From JBARCX01 sp049794535 (GTDB lineage Bacteria; Pseudomonadota; Gammaproteobacteria; Xanthomonadales; Rhodanobacteraceae), in assembly GCA_049794535.1 (NCBI GenBank), contig JBARCX010000304.1:1-5441 (forward strand): 5,441 bases of DNA. Direction: 5' to 3'. The notes under the pieces were generated by a model that had not been told where the DNA came from, ran no database searches, and worked only from the letters and a program-made list of their open reading frames with translations. Position numbers and translations under genes: made by a program. The stretch's first letter is position 1. The number at the start of each line of letters is the position of its first letter. Of the stretch, positions 1 to 4,913 are shown in pieces.

Positions 1-33
1 CCACTTACCTCTCTACCGACACGGAATAGTCCC

Positions 34-285
34 ATGCGCAAAAGCATTGAAGTGGAAGTCGATATTGAACTCGATGAGGTCATTCACGAGCTGTCCGATC
101 GCGAGCTATACGAATTGGGGTTTTGCAAGCGGCAGGTGGCGCTTCCGCTTGAACAACAGTGGCTAGACGTCCGCATGGCGATTCGATCGGGTGACCACCG
201 CCAGCTGGTCTCGCTGCTAACCACGATGGCATGGGATCAGGTTGGCATCGTGATCCCTGTCGTTGGCATTCCTGCTCTTCACTGA
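34..285 (+). CDS. Small acidic hypothetical phage-type protein (83 aa)
   Basis: I do not recognise a named family. The N-terminal third (about residues 5-30) is strongly acidic, with a VEVDIELDEV stretch followed by a short helix-like DRELYELGF segment. This resembles small phage proteins that begin with an acidic beta strand, but that is a style resemblance only. The C-terminal third (about 58-80) is hydrophobic (VGIVIPVVGIP), yet too short and interrupted to call a membrane segment. The start is the first ATG after a weak CGGAA at 22-26, seven bases upstream. The stop overlaps the Shine-Dalgarno of the rdgC-like gene, whose start is only nine bases later. The two genes are therefore probably co-transcribed, and the small protein may act with the RdgC-like one. 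No catalytic or metal-binding motif is visible. Confidence 0.7.
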   Translation: MRKSIEVEVDIELDEVIHELSDRELYELGFCKRQVALPLEQQWLDVRMAIRSGDHRQLVSLLTTMAWDQVGIVIPVVGIPALH

Positions 286-294
286 GGAACACGC

Positions 295-1467
295 ATGTTC
301 CGCAACCTGTTTCTATATCGCTTCAGCCAAGAGGTCGCCGATGACCTGGCGCGTCTTGACGAAGCACTATGCGAGCACAAGCTTCGCGCTGTTGGCCCGT
401 TGGAGATGTTTACCCGCGGCTTTGTGCCGCCTGTGGGTCGCGGTGAAGATGCACCACTGACTTTGATCAATGGCCAGACCGTTCTGTTCACCGCAGGTGG
501 TGAAGACAAGCTGTTGCCGGCGGCAGTGGTTAACGACGCGCTGTATGCAAAGGTGCAGAAGATCGCTGAGGAAGAAGGCCGCAGTGTCGGTGGGCGCGAA
601 CGTAAACGCCTCAAAGAGGATCTGCTGACCGATCTGCTACCGCGTGCATTCATTCGCAACTCGCGCACATCGGCATACGTGGATCGGGCCAACGGCTGGT
701 TGGTGATCGATACCAGCAGCCGCAAGCTAGCTGAGAACGTGCTGACGATGGTGCGCGAGGCGCTGGGTAGCTTTCCTGCTATTCCACTGGCACCCGAAGA
801 GGGTCCGCGTGTACTGATGACCGACTGGCTCGCCAACGATGCGCTGCCTGCTGGTTTCGCGCTTGGCGACGAATGCGAGCTACGCGACCCTGCAACGTCC
901 ACCGGTGCCATCGCCATCTGTCGCCACCAGGAGATGGACGCCGAAGAGGTCAAAGAGCATCTGCGCAATGGCAAGCAGGTGTTCAAGCTCGGGCTGGTGT
1001 TCGATGACCGGATCAGCTTTGTGCTCGGCGAAGACCTGGTAATCCGCAAGCTGCGTTTCCTCGATGTTGTCATGGATTCGCTCGGCGATGCGGATGATGC
1101 AACCGACGAAGCTCTAAGCACATTCGCGCTGATGCAACTTGAGCTTGCACGGCTGTTCGACAAGCTCGCCGCCATCTTTGGTCTGACTATCGATGCTCCA
1201 CTTCGGATGCATGCACAGGACGCACCGGCTGGAATGAGGCAGTCGAAAGAAGAACCGAGCATTGACGGAGCCGAATACCCGCTCTTGTCAAAGGCCATCG
1301 AGATCGTGCGCGGCAAGGATTCCGCCAGCATAAGCATGCTTCAGCGCGTGCTGAAAATTGGCTACATCAATGCGTCGAGGTTGATTGAGTGCATGTTCCA
1401 ACAGGGCGTCGTCAGTGCACCTGATCGATTCGGCAATCGAGCCGTAATTCACACTTCACCGTCTTAG
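295..1467 (+). CDS. rdgC: RdgC-type recombination-associated protein with C-terminal FtsK gamma-like winged helix
   Basis: Residues 1-300 align from memory along the whole of Escherichia coli RdgC (303 aa). Shared blocks include the N-terminal NLxxYR start, GFVPPVG (42-48), LLPRAF (114-119), the LGSFPAIPL stretch (157-165) and TxFxLMxxELAxL near 276-288. RdgC is a cytoplasmic, ring-forming, double-strand DNA-binding protein that encircles DNA and restrains RecA; copies are common in phages. After a polar linker (about 301-325), residues 326-386 form a second domain with the FtsK gamma signature: YPLLSKAIEIV, then SISMLQRVLKIGY, then NASRLIECM and GVVSAP. In FtsK this winged helix reads KOPS (GGGNAGGG). 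On the recognition helix, R362 and E365 match KOPS-contacting residues of E. coli FtsK as I remember them, while the usual Asn is Ile358. The start is set by GAGGA at 284-288, six bases upstream. No frameshift is seen. The fusion implies sequence-targeted DNA binding, which is inference. Confidence 0.93.
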   Translation: MFRNLFLYRFSQEVADDLARLDEALCEHKLRAVGPLEMFTRGFVPPVGRGEDAPLTLINGQTVLFTAGGEDKLLPAAVVNDALYAKVQKIAEEEGRSVGGRERKRLKEDLLTDLLPRAFIRNSRTSAYVDRANGWLVIDTSSRKLAENVLTMVREALGSFPAIPLAPEEGPRVLMTDWLANDALPAGFALGDECELRDPATSTGAIAICRHQEMDAEEVKEHLRNGKQVFKLGLVFDDRISFVLGEDLVIRKLRFLDVVMDSLGDADDATDEALSTFALMQLELARLFDKLAAIFGLTIDAPLRMHAQDAPAGMRQSKEEPSIDGAEYPLLSKAIEIVRGKDSASISMLQRVLKIGYINASRLIECMFQQGVVSAPDRFGNRAVIHTSPS

Positions 1468-1625
1468 ATCCGTGGGTGATACCGCCCAGCCGGCCAGTGG
1501 CGGAAATAACCCCGGCAGTGATGGCTATTCGTCCCATCAGGCAGATATCTCCACGGATAGGCCATCACCACGCCGCCCCGTCGTGTGCAGCACACGGGGC
1601 ACAAGAAAGCTGGTTGGTTCTGCAT
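1464..1625 (-). CDS. Possible small Cys/His/aromatic-rich protein on the opposite strand (53 aa)
   Basis: This is a tentative gene. Read on the minus strand from ATG at 1625, it gives 53 residues that begin MQNQPAFLCPVCCTRRGG. The rest is rich in Tyr, Trp, His, Arg and Pro (PWRYLPDG, then YFRHWPAGRYHPR). The CPxCC pair near residues 9-13 and a later HHC suggest a possible metal site. A strong AGGAAGG Shine-Dalgarno lies at 1631-1637 (minus strand), five bases before the start. The stop codon overlaps the tail of the RdgC gene by four bases, a tight convergent arrangement that would be coincidental if the ORF were spurious. About two thirds of third codon positions are G or C, similar to nearby genes. 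Against it: the region is full of inverted repeats that could be a structured RNA or regulatory DNA, and I recognise no family. An upstream in-frame extension to 1838 lacks protein character. Confidence 0.35.
   Translation of the reverse strand: MQNQPAFLCPVCCTRRGGVVMAYPWRYLPDGTNSHHCRGYFRHWPAGRYHPRI
1468..1558. repeat. Inverted repeat, 8 bp perfect arms, just after rdgC
   Basis: ATCCGTGG at 1468-1475 is the exact reverse complement of CCACGGAT at 1551-1558. The left arm begins one base after the RdgC stop codon. Inside lies a smaller hairpin, CCGCC 1482-1486 with GGCGG 1499-1503. No T-tract follows, so it does not look like a simple intrinsic terminator. The right arm overlaps that of the neighbouring GTGATGGC repeat, so the two stems would be mutually exclusive. 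Confidence 0.45.
1518..1568. repeat. Inverted repeat, 8 bp plus 3 bp arms with one bulge
   Basis: GTGATGGC (1518-1525) pairs exactly with GCCATCAC (1561-1568). The stem continues as TAT (1526-1528) with ATA (1557-1559) across a single bulged G at 1560. This gives eleven pairs around a 28-base loop. It competes with the 1468/1558 repeat for bases 1557-1558. Confidence 0.45.
1575..1600. repeat. GC-rich hairpin with single bulge
   Basis: GCCCCGT (1575-1581) pairs with ACGGGGC (1594-1600). Past one bulged C, GTG (1583-1585) pairs with CAC (1591-1593) around a five-base TGCAG loop. This ten-pair stem is the strongest local hairpin in the window. Neither strand has a T-tract after it, so rho-independent termination is not supported. 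On the minus strand it would encode the CPVCCTRRG part of the candidate small protein. Confidence 0.5.
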
Positions 1626-1678
1626 GGCCACCTTCCTGGTCAAGCCGTTCCCCCTAACGCTGCAGCGCCAGCCAGCTT
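1607..1678. repeat. Long inverted repeat, 11 bp plus 5 bp arms
   Basis: AAGCTGGTTGG (1607-1617) pairs with CCAGCCAGCTT (1668-1678) over eleven positions, with one G-T pair. After a two-by-two internal loop the stem resumes as CTGCA (1620-1624) with TGCAG (1661-1665). The 36-base apical loop holds the candidate minus-strand Shine-Dalgarno. The structure could therefore gate translation of that ORF or belong to a noncoding RNA; both are inference. Confidence 0.45.
1631..1637 (-). promoter_or_regulatory. Shine-Dalgarno of the candidate minus-strand ORF
   Basis: The plus strand reads CCTTCCT, so the minus strand reads AGGAAGG, five bases before the minus-strand ATG at 1625-1623. It is the main argument that the minus-strand ORF could be translated. 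It also sits in the loop of the 1607-1678 inverted repeat. Confidence 0.35.
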
Positions 1679-1849
1679 CCTTGTACGGCAGTGAATGCGC
1701 AGGCTGATGCGCTAGTTCAAAAGTGGGGTTGGGTGGCCGCGCGCTGCAAAAAGTCACCCAGATATGCGGGAGGTCCGAGGCCCCGAATGGCTTCACGCAA
1801 TGCCGGAGCATCAGTGCCGGCCACTGCCACCAACGCAACAGATATCGAC

Positions 1850-1854
1850 AAGGA
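1850..1854 (+). promoter_or_regulatory. Shine-Dalgarno that sets the 1862 start
   Basis: AAGGA lies seven bases before ATG 1862. It is the reason to prefer this start over GTG 1691, which would add 57 codons of unprotein-like sequence. Confidence 0.75.
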
Positions 1855-1861
1855 TTACATC

Positions 1862-2173
1862 ATGCAAAGCACCTTGGGTCAGTCAATAGCAAACCGGGCA
1901 GCACCATCCAGCTCGCTTGTGGAGGTGAAATCTATCGTTGATGAAGCTCTCGAACGACAGAATCAGCGGTTGCAGTCTCTTCACGAAGGCCTCTCACATC
2001 TGCGATCACGACTTGAGGGCGTGCTGCATCAGTACCCGACAGAGGGAGGTAAGACTCAACCTGCTGTGCCAGACAGCTCTTCAAGGCTGATTCGCTCGAT
2101 TGATGAACACACGTGCATCATCGAGGGAGCCAGTGATGTTGTGGCCGACCTAGTGGCGCGTCTGCCGACCTAA
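1862..2173 (+). CDS. Small coiled-coil hypothetical protein (103 aa)
   Basis: No family is recognised. Residues about 19-56 form a long amphipathic helix with heptad-like leucine, isoleucine and valine spacing (VEVKSIVDEALERQNQRLQ and on through HLRSRLEGVL), a likely coiled coil. A polar break (about 57-72, rich in Gly, Thr, Pro and Ser) leads to a second helix (about 75-101) ending DVVADLVARLP. The shape suggests a small oligomerising or adaptor protein and shows no catalytic signature. The start was chosen from the AAGGA ribosome site at 1850-1854. The stop codon shares one base with the ATG of the next gene (TAATG), so translation of the two is probably coupled. It is the first gene of the 1862-4836 cluster. 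Confidence 0.75.
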   Translation: MQSTLGQSIANRAAPSSSLVEVKSIVDEALERQNQRLQSLHEGLSHLRSRLEGVLHQYPTEGGKTQPAVPDSSSRLIRSIDEHTCIIEGASDVVADLVARLPT

Positions 2174-2391
2174 TGGTTGATATTCACGCCAGCCACGATG
2201 CACGAGTTGCCGCGGATCTCGCGGCACTCAATCGCATCGCGGCTCGCGTGATCAAGCCGATGCCAAGCTGTAGCACCTGCGAACACTTCACCACCGATCA
2301 CATCAGTCCGGTTGCCGGCATGGGCGTCTGCTCTGTTGGCCACGGCATGCACTACCCCATGGCCAGGCACGCCTGCGCCGACCACACCTAA
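2173..2391 (+). CDS. Four-cysteine mini-protein, putative zinc-binding (72 aa)
   Basis: The N-terminal half (about residues 8-28) is an Ala-rich helix. The second half carries C33-x2-C36, then C53 and C68, with His at 38, 55, 58, 60, 66 and 71. CSTCEHF followed by GVCSVG and a late RHAC is typical in outline of small phage proteins with one metal knuckle. Four cysteines in that order would suit a single structural zinc, which is inference from spacing. No DNA-binding helix or enzymatic motif is seen, and I do not recognise a named family. The ATG overlaps the preceding stop by one base and has no clear Shine-Dalgarno of its own, so it probably depends on translational coupling. The cupin gene follows after 17 bases. 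Confidence 0.75.
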   Translation: MVDIHASHDARVAADLAALNRIAARVIKPMPSCSTCEHFTTDHISPVAGMGVCSVGHGMHYPMARHACADHT

Positions 2392-2408
2392 CTTGTCTGA
2401 GAAGCCCG

Positions 2409-2999
2409 ATGTTTGATGCCATCAAGACCCGACTGTTGCTCGCGTTTGGAAACTGGGCCATCCAGCGCGCCATGCGCACGCCGTATTTGCACCTGTACCA
2501 CGATGACGGCCGTCCCTACATGGAGCGCTATTGGCTGTTCCGGATCGGGCAGTCTCGGCAGTATCCGGATGAGGATTCGGAGACATGCCCGCTGTTTTCG
2601 ATCCGCGTGCATCGCATCGTCAGCAGTGACGATCGTACGTTTCATGACCATCCGTGGAACTACACGACACTGATCCTTCGTGGTGGCTATACCGAAGTTA
2701 CGCCACGCTGGGGAATCATCCAGCCGTACATGATCACCATGGCCGATGACTACGATGGTCACGATCCATGCTTGTACAACACCAATAACGGTGTGCGCTA
2801 TGAAGCCGGGTCCGTGCTGCGCCGTAAAGCGGACAACTGGCACTTCCTCGAGCTCAACCCGGGCGAAGAAGCCTGGACGATGTTCATCATGGGGCCAAAG
2901 CGTCAGGACTGGGGTTTCCTAGTCGACGGTCTGGTGAAGGTGTTCTGGCGCGACTACCTAGCGCGCCGTGAAGCACGTTCGCAGCAGGCTTCCGCATGA
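2409..2999 (+). CDS. Cupin-fold metal-binding phage protein (196 aa)
   Basis: The core (about residues 62-171) has cupin features. RTFHDHPW supplies H79 and H81 of the metal motif, GGYTE supplies a candidate acidic ligand E96, and a second motif contains H145 in NWHFLEL. It ends with GPKRQDWGF (162-170). This pattern, FHDHPW then an IL-RGGY-E strand and a late GPK-R-WGF, is one I associate with phage-encoded cupin proteins of unknown substrate. Two His of motif 1, the Glu and the motif 2 His are all present, so a bound divalent metal is likely. Whether it is an oxygenase, isomerase or binding protein cannot be told. Residues 1-60 form an N-terminal extension with helix and aromatic segments. 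A weak GAGAA lies 5-9 bases upstream of the ATG. The last bases overlap the sulfotransferase-like gene as ATGA, suggesting coupled expression and perhaps one pathway. Confidence 0.85.
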   Translation: MFDAIKTRLLLAFGNWAIQRAMRTPYLHLYHDDGRPYMERYWLFRIGQSRQYPDEDSETCPLFSIRVHRIVSSDDRTFHDHPWNYTTLILRGGYTEVTPRWGIIQPYMITMADDYDGHDPCLYNTNNGVRYEAGSVLRRKADNWHFLELNPGEEAWTMFIMGPKRQDWGFLVDGLVKVFWRDYLARREARSQQASA

Positions 3000-3589
3000 G
3001 CGCCCTTCCCGTTGTCGTCGTCGCCGGTCTTGGCCGGTGTGGATCCAGCCTGACCATGCAGATGCTTGCCGCCGGCGGCGTGCAATGCACGGGTGAAGCA
3101 CCTTCCTACGAAGACATGCACGCGTCAGGCGCGGTCGACTCTGACTGGTTCGCCATGCAAGGTGGAAAGGCAGTCAAGGTTCTGGACCCCCATCGTGCCG
3201 AGATTCCTCGCAATGTGCCCAGCCTCGTCATCTGGTTAGATCGCCGCGCATCGGAACAGGCCAAGTCCATCGCCAAGATGCTGGAGGAATTAGAAGGGCT
3301 TCCCCGGCTGAATCACTGGCAGCGCAAACAGCTTCATACGCAGCTGGCCGCCGACACGTTGAAGGCCATTCGTTCATGCCACGGGCTGCCAACGCTGGTG
3401 ATGCAGTTCGAAATGATCTTGGCTAAACCCGAAGAGTCGGCAACGCGTATCGCACGCCACCTTCGCGAAGTAGCTGACCTGGACATCTTGAAGATGGCTG
3501 CCGCAGTGCGTCCGCGTTCGCCGCTCTGCGCACCGGATCTGTCCATGGAAATCACACTAGCCAATGAGGCGCGCGCAGCCCATGAGTGA
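2996..3589 (+). CDS. Sulfotransferase-like P-loop protein (197 aa)
   Basis: The N-terminus has a beta strand (VVVVA, 6-10) leading into GLGRCGSSLTMQML (11-24). This is the shape of the sulfotransferase 5'-phosphosulfate loop, which usually reads PRSGTT or PRSGSS; here Cys15 replaces the usual Ser. A second strand (LVIWLDRR, 77-84) is followed by S91, eight residues after R83. That reproduces the Arg-to-Ser spacing of the 3'-phosphate site in PAPS-dependent sulfotransferases. The protein is short for the superfamily (often 250-300 aa), so an acceptor-side lid may be reduced. The substrate is unknown; carbohydrate, nucleotide and small-molecule acceptors are all possible, and other P-loop kinase-like roles cannot be excluded. 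The ATG overlaps the cupin stop (ATGA), with AGCAGG at 2983-2988 as ribosome site. The pairing with a cupin suggests a modification module, which is inference. Confidence 0.78.
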   Translation: MSALPVVVVAGLGRCGSSLTMQMLAAGGVQCTGEAPSYEDMHASGAVDSDWFAMQGGKAVKVLDPHRAEIPRNVPSLVIWLDRRASEQAKSIAKMLEELEGLPRLNHWQRKQLHTQLAADTLKAIRSCHGLPTLVMQFEMILAKPEESATRIARHLREVADLDILKMAAAVRPRSPLCAPDLSMEITLANEARAAHE

Positions 3590-3845
3590 TCTCAACACAA
3601 CCGTCGAAGAAGAAACCGCCATGAATGAGGCGGCAAAGATCGCCATGCGCGAAACCTTCATGCGAATTACATCGCTTCCACCCGACCAAGTTATTCCGTA
3701 CCTGACCATCGTTTTACAAACGGCATTTGAGCTGCTGCGCGATGGCGGCAAGCAGGACGACTTTGTACATGGCTTGCTTGACGGGGCACGTGAGCAAATG
3801 AAGCAGCCCAGCTTCCTCACCATGAAAGATCTGCGGGTGAACTAA
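3582..3845 (+). CDS. Small hypothetical protein (87 aa)
   Basis: No family is recognised. The N-terminus is acidic and disordered-looking (MSDLNTTVEEE). It is followed by helices at about residues 15-30 and 35-54 (PPDQVIPYLTIVLQTAFELL), then an acidic/Gly loop and a final amphipathic helix. It is probably an all-helical cytoplasmic protein. The start is uncertain. ATG 3582 overlaps the sulfotransferase-like stop by eight bases and has GAGG at 3566-3569 a little far upstream. ATG 3564 would lie deeper in the upstream gene, and ATG 3621 has a purine-rich GAAGAAGAAA upstream. I chose 3582 as the usual short overlap in this cluster. The stop shares one base with the next ATG (TAATG). Confidence 0.7.
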   Translation: MSDLNTTVEEETAMNEAAKIAMRETFMRITSLPPDQVIPYLTIVLQTAFELLRDGGKQDDFVHGLLDGAREQMKQPSFLTMKDLRVN

Positions 3846-4195
3846 TGGACACCAGTACACTTTTTGACCCCGCTCGCTTACCGGCCCGCGACAAGAATGG
3901 CTTCACGTATCACCCTGATCTCGATGGTGATCGCTGGCAGCTAGACGCTATGGAGGAATACCTCGATGTTGCTAAGTTCCGAGCCGCAGGGTTCGAAACC
4001 GCATCGATAGATTTCGAATTTGATGCGACTTCCGAACTCGTCGACAGTTGGATCGAAAGTGGTGAGCCAGACTGCTCTGCTTGGAACCCAAGCACGCCCA
4101 AAGGTGATGGTTGGCTGCTGATCGCCATCTATGACACCGAGGATGGTCCGATTGCCCTGTATGTTCGTGCATGCGAAGCGGATGCAGCAGCATGA
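3845..4195 (+). CDS. Acidic hypothetical phage-type protein (116 aa)
   Basis: No named family is recognised. The protein is strongly acidic. It starts with LFDPARLPARDKNGFTYHPDL, where the motif FTYHPDLD (20-27) looks like a conserved block. The middle has alternating acidic strand and helix (SIDFEFDATSELVDSW, 54-69), and the C-terminal part forms a hydrophobic strand pair (WLLIAIYDTEDGPIALYVR, 90-108). No catalytic motif is evident. Small acidic phage proteins often bind host proteins, but nothing here shows that directly. GGGTGA at 3835-3840 serves as ribosome site, close to an ATG that overlaps the previous stop by one base. The last four bases (ATGA) overlap the J-domain gene, so both are probably translated in a coupled way. 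Confidence 0.75.
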   Translation: MDTSTLFDPARLPARDKNGFTYHPDLDGDRWQLDAMEEYLDVAKFRAAGFETASIDFEFDATSELVDSWIESGEPDCSAWNPSTPKGDGWLLIAIYDTEDGPIALYVRACEADAAA

Positions 4196-4836
4196 CCATC
4201 CCCGCCTATCCTCTTCAGTGGCCAACGGGCTGGAAGCGCGAGACCCATCGTGATCGCGCGCGCTTCGGCCGCAAAGCTCAGTCCAGCCATGGCAGCTGGC
4301 AGACCAAGCGTGAGCTGACCATCAGCGACTCAGTAGCGCGCGTTCGTGCTGAGCTGCAGCGCATGGGCATTGCTGACAATGACATGGTGATCAGCAGCAA
4401 TTTGCTGCTGCGCCTAGATGGTCTGCCTCGTTCTGGCCAAGCCGAGCCGAACGACCCTGGCGCTGCCGTGTACTGGACTGATCGGTTCGACCGCAGCAGG
4501 CCACCGCGTTGCATGGCCATCGACCGCTACGACCGCGTAGCTGACAACCTCGCTGCAATCGCCGCCACGCTGGAAGCTATGCGCGCGATCGAGCGTCATG
4601 GCGGCGCGGAAATCTTGAACCGTGCTTTCACCGGGTTCACGGCTATCGAAGACCAGCGCCAGCCCTGGCATGACGTGTTAGGCCTGCCACCGCATGCGCC
4701 GACTGACGAGGTACGCGTGCGCTACATGGTGAGGCGAAAGAGCGCTCACCCAGACCATGGCGGTAGTGACGATGCATTTCATACGGTCCAGCAAGCCTGG
4801 GACGCCTTCTGCAGGGAGCGCGGTATTACAGAGTGA
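4192..4836 (+). CDS. J-domain (DnaJ-like) co-chaperone of phage/element type (214 aa)
   Basis: The C-terminus (about residues 158-210) is a J domain. It reads WHDVLGL, then a helix with RVRYMVRRKSA, then the invariant HPD at 186-188 followed by HGG, then FHTVQQAWDAF. The HPD loop stimulates the ATPase of Hsp70 (DnaK), so this protein probably recruits the host DnaK to a phage or element process such as replication or assembly. There is no Gly/Phe region, zinc domain or DnaJ C-terminal domain, so it is not a housekeeping DnaJ. Residues 1-150 form a distinct N-terminal region with YPLQWPTGWKR, LLLRLDGLPRS, VYWTDR, and a highly structured CMAIDRYDRVADNLAAIAAT block. I associate this arrangement with phages and integrative elements. 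The start at 4192 overlaps the previous stop as ATGA; the in-frame ATG at 4171 lies inside the upstream gene and is less likely. It is the last gene of the cluster. Confidence 0.9.
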   Translation: MTIPAYPLQWPTGWKRETHRDRARFGRKAQSSHGSWQTKRELTISDSVARVRAELQRMGIADNDMVISSNLLLRLDGLPRSGQAEPNDPGAAVYWTDRFDRSRPPRCMAIDRYDRVADNLAAIAATLEAMRAIERHGGAEILNRAFTGFTAIEDQRQPWHDVLGLPPHAPTDEVRVRYMVRRKSAHPDHGGSDDAFHTVQQAWDAFCRERGITE

Positions 4837-4841
4837 AACGT

Positions 4842-4856
4842 TTAGGGCCGCCCTAA
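4842..4856. promoter_or_regulatory. Perfect 15-base palindrome upstream of the DGR-like target gene
   Basis: TTAGGGCCGCCCTAA is seven paired bases around a central C. It lies five bases after the J-domain stop and 57 bases before the GTG of the last gene. As RNA it would form a short GC hairpin, but no T-tract follows on either strand, so termination is weakly supported. An operator or other protein site is possible. Confidence 0.45.
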
Positions 4857-4902
4857 TCATGCAACTTCAGCCCATCTGACCACACGCCGACAGCGATCAG
4901 CT

Positions 4903-4907
4903 AAGGA
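4903..4907 (+). promoter_or_regulatory. Shine-Dalgarno that supports the GTG start
   Basis: AAGGA ends six bases before GTG 4914. This good ribosome site justifies a non-ATG start for the last gene. Confidence 0.75.
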
Positions 4908-4913
4908 ACTTAC

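Larger units (their letters stand above)
1626..1861. other. Intergenic stretch upstream of the second gene cluster
   Basis: I see no convincing protein here. The reading frame of the next gene stays open back to GTG 1691, but the extra residues lack protein character and the good ribosome site is at 1850-1854. Short inverted repeats occur: GCGCA 1697-1701 with TGCGC 1708-1712, and TGGGTG 1730-1735 with CACCCA 1755-1760. I looked for sigma70-type -35/-10 pairs and found none persuasive. A promoter for the downstream cluster would be expected in this stretch but cannot be placed. Confidence 0.4.

Noticed and set aside
279..1337. Long 352-codon ORF antisense to the rdgC-like gene
   Set aside because: It is Ser/Arg-rich low-complexity sequence, as expected from the complement of a GC-rich gene, and has no recognisable domain. 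The plus-strand frame is a clear RdgC.
1575..1600. GC hairpin as rho-independent terminator of rdgC
   Set aside because: No T-tract follows on either strand, and it lies over 100 bases after the stop.
1607..1678. Integron attC-like site
   Set aside because: The paired arms lack the required GTTRRRY/RYYYAAC core pair. Only an isolated CCCTAAC is present, and it does not sit in the right place of the stem.
1472..1694. Two overlapping plus-strand ORFs (61 and 72 aa) after rdgC
   Set aside because: They have Pro/Ser/Arg-rich composition, non-ATG starts without ribosome sites, and no family resemblance. They overlap inverted repeats and the better minus-strand candidate.
1691..1861. Upstream GTG extension of the coiled-coil gene
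   Set aside because: The added 57 codons look non-coding, and a good AAGGA lies right before ATG 1862.
3003..3010. A KOPS-like octamer on the minus strand (plus strand CCCTTCCC)
   Set aside because: It matches GGGNAGGG, which is tempting beside a gamma-domain gene. However, about one copy is expected by chance in a GC-rich window this size, and it is inside a coding region.
4171..4191. Earlier ATG for the J-domain gene
   Set aside because: It would overlap the preceding gene by 25 bases. The ATGA overlap at 4192 matches the cluster pattern, and the MTIPAYPLQWP start looks natural.
4858..4878. Six-codon leader ORF (ATG to TGA) before the last gene
   Set aside because: There is no ribosome site and no regulatory codon run; such a short ORF is expected by chance.
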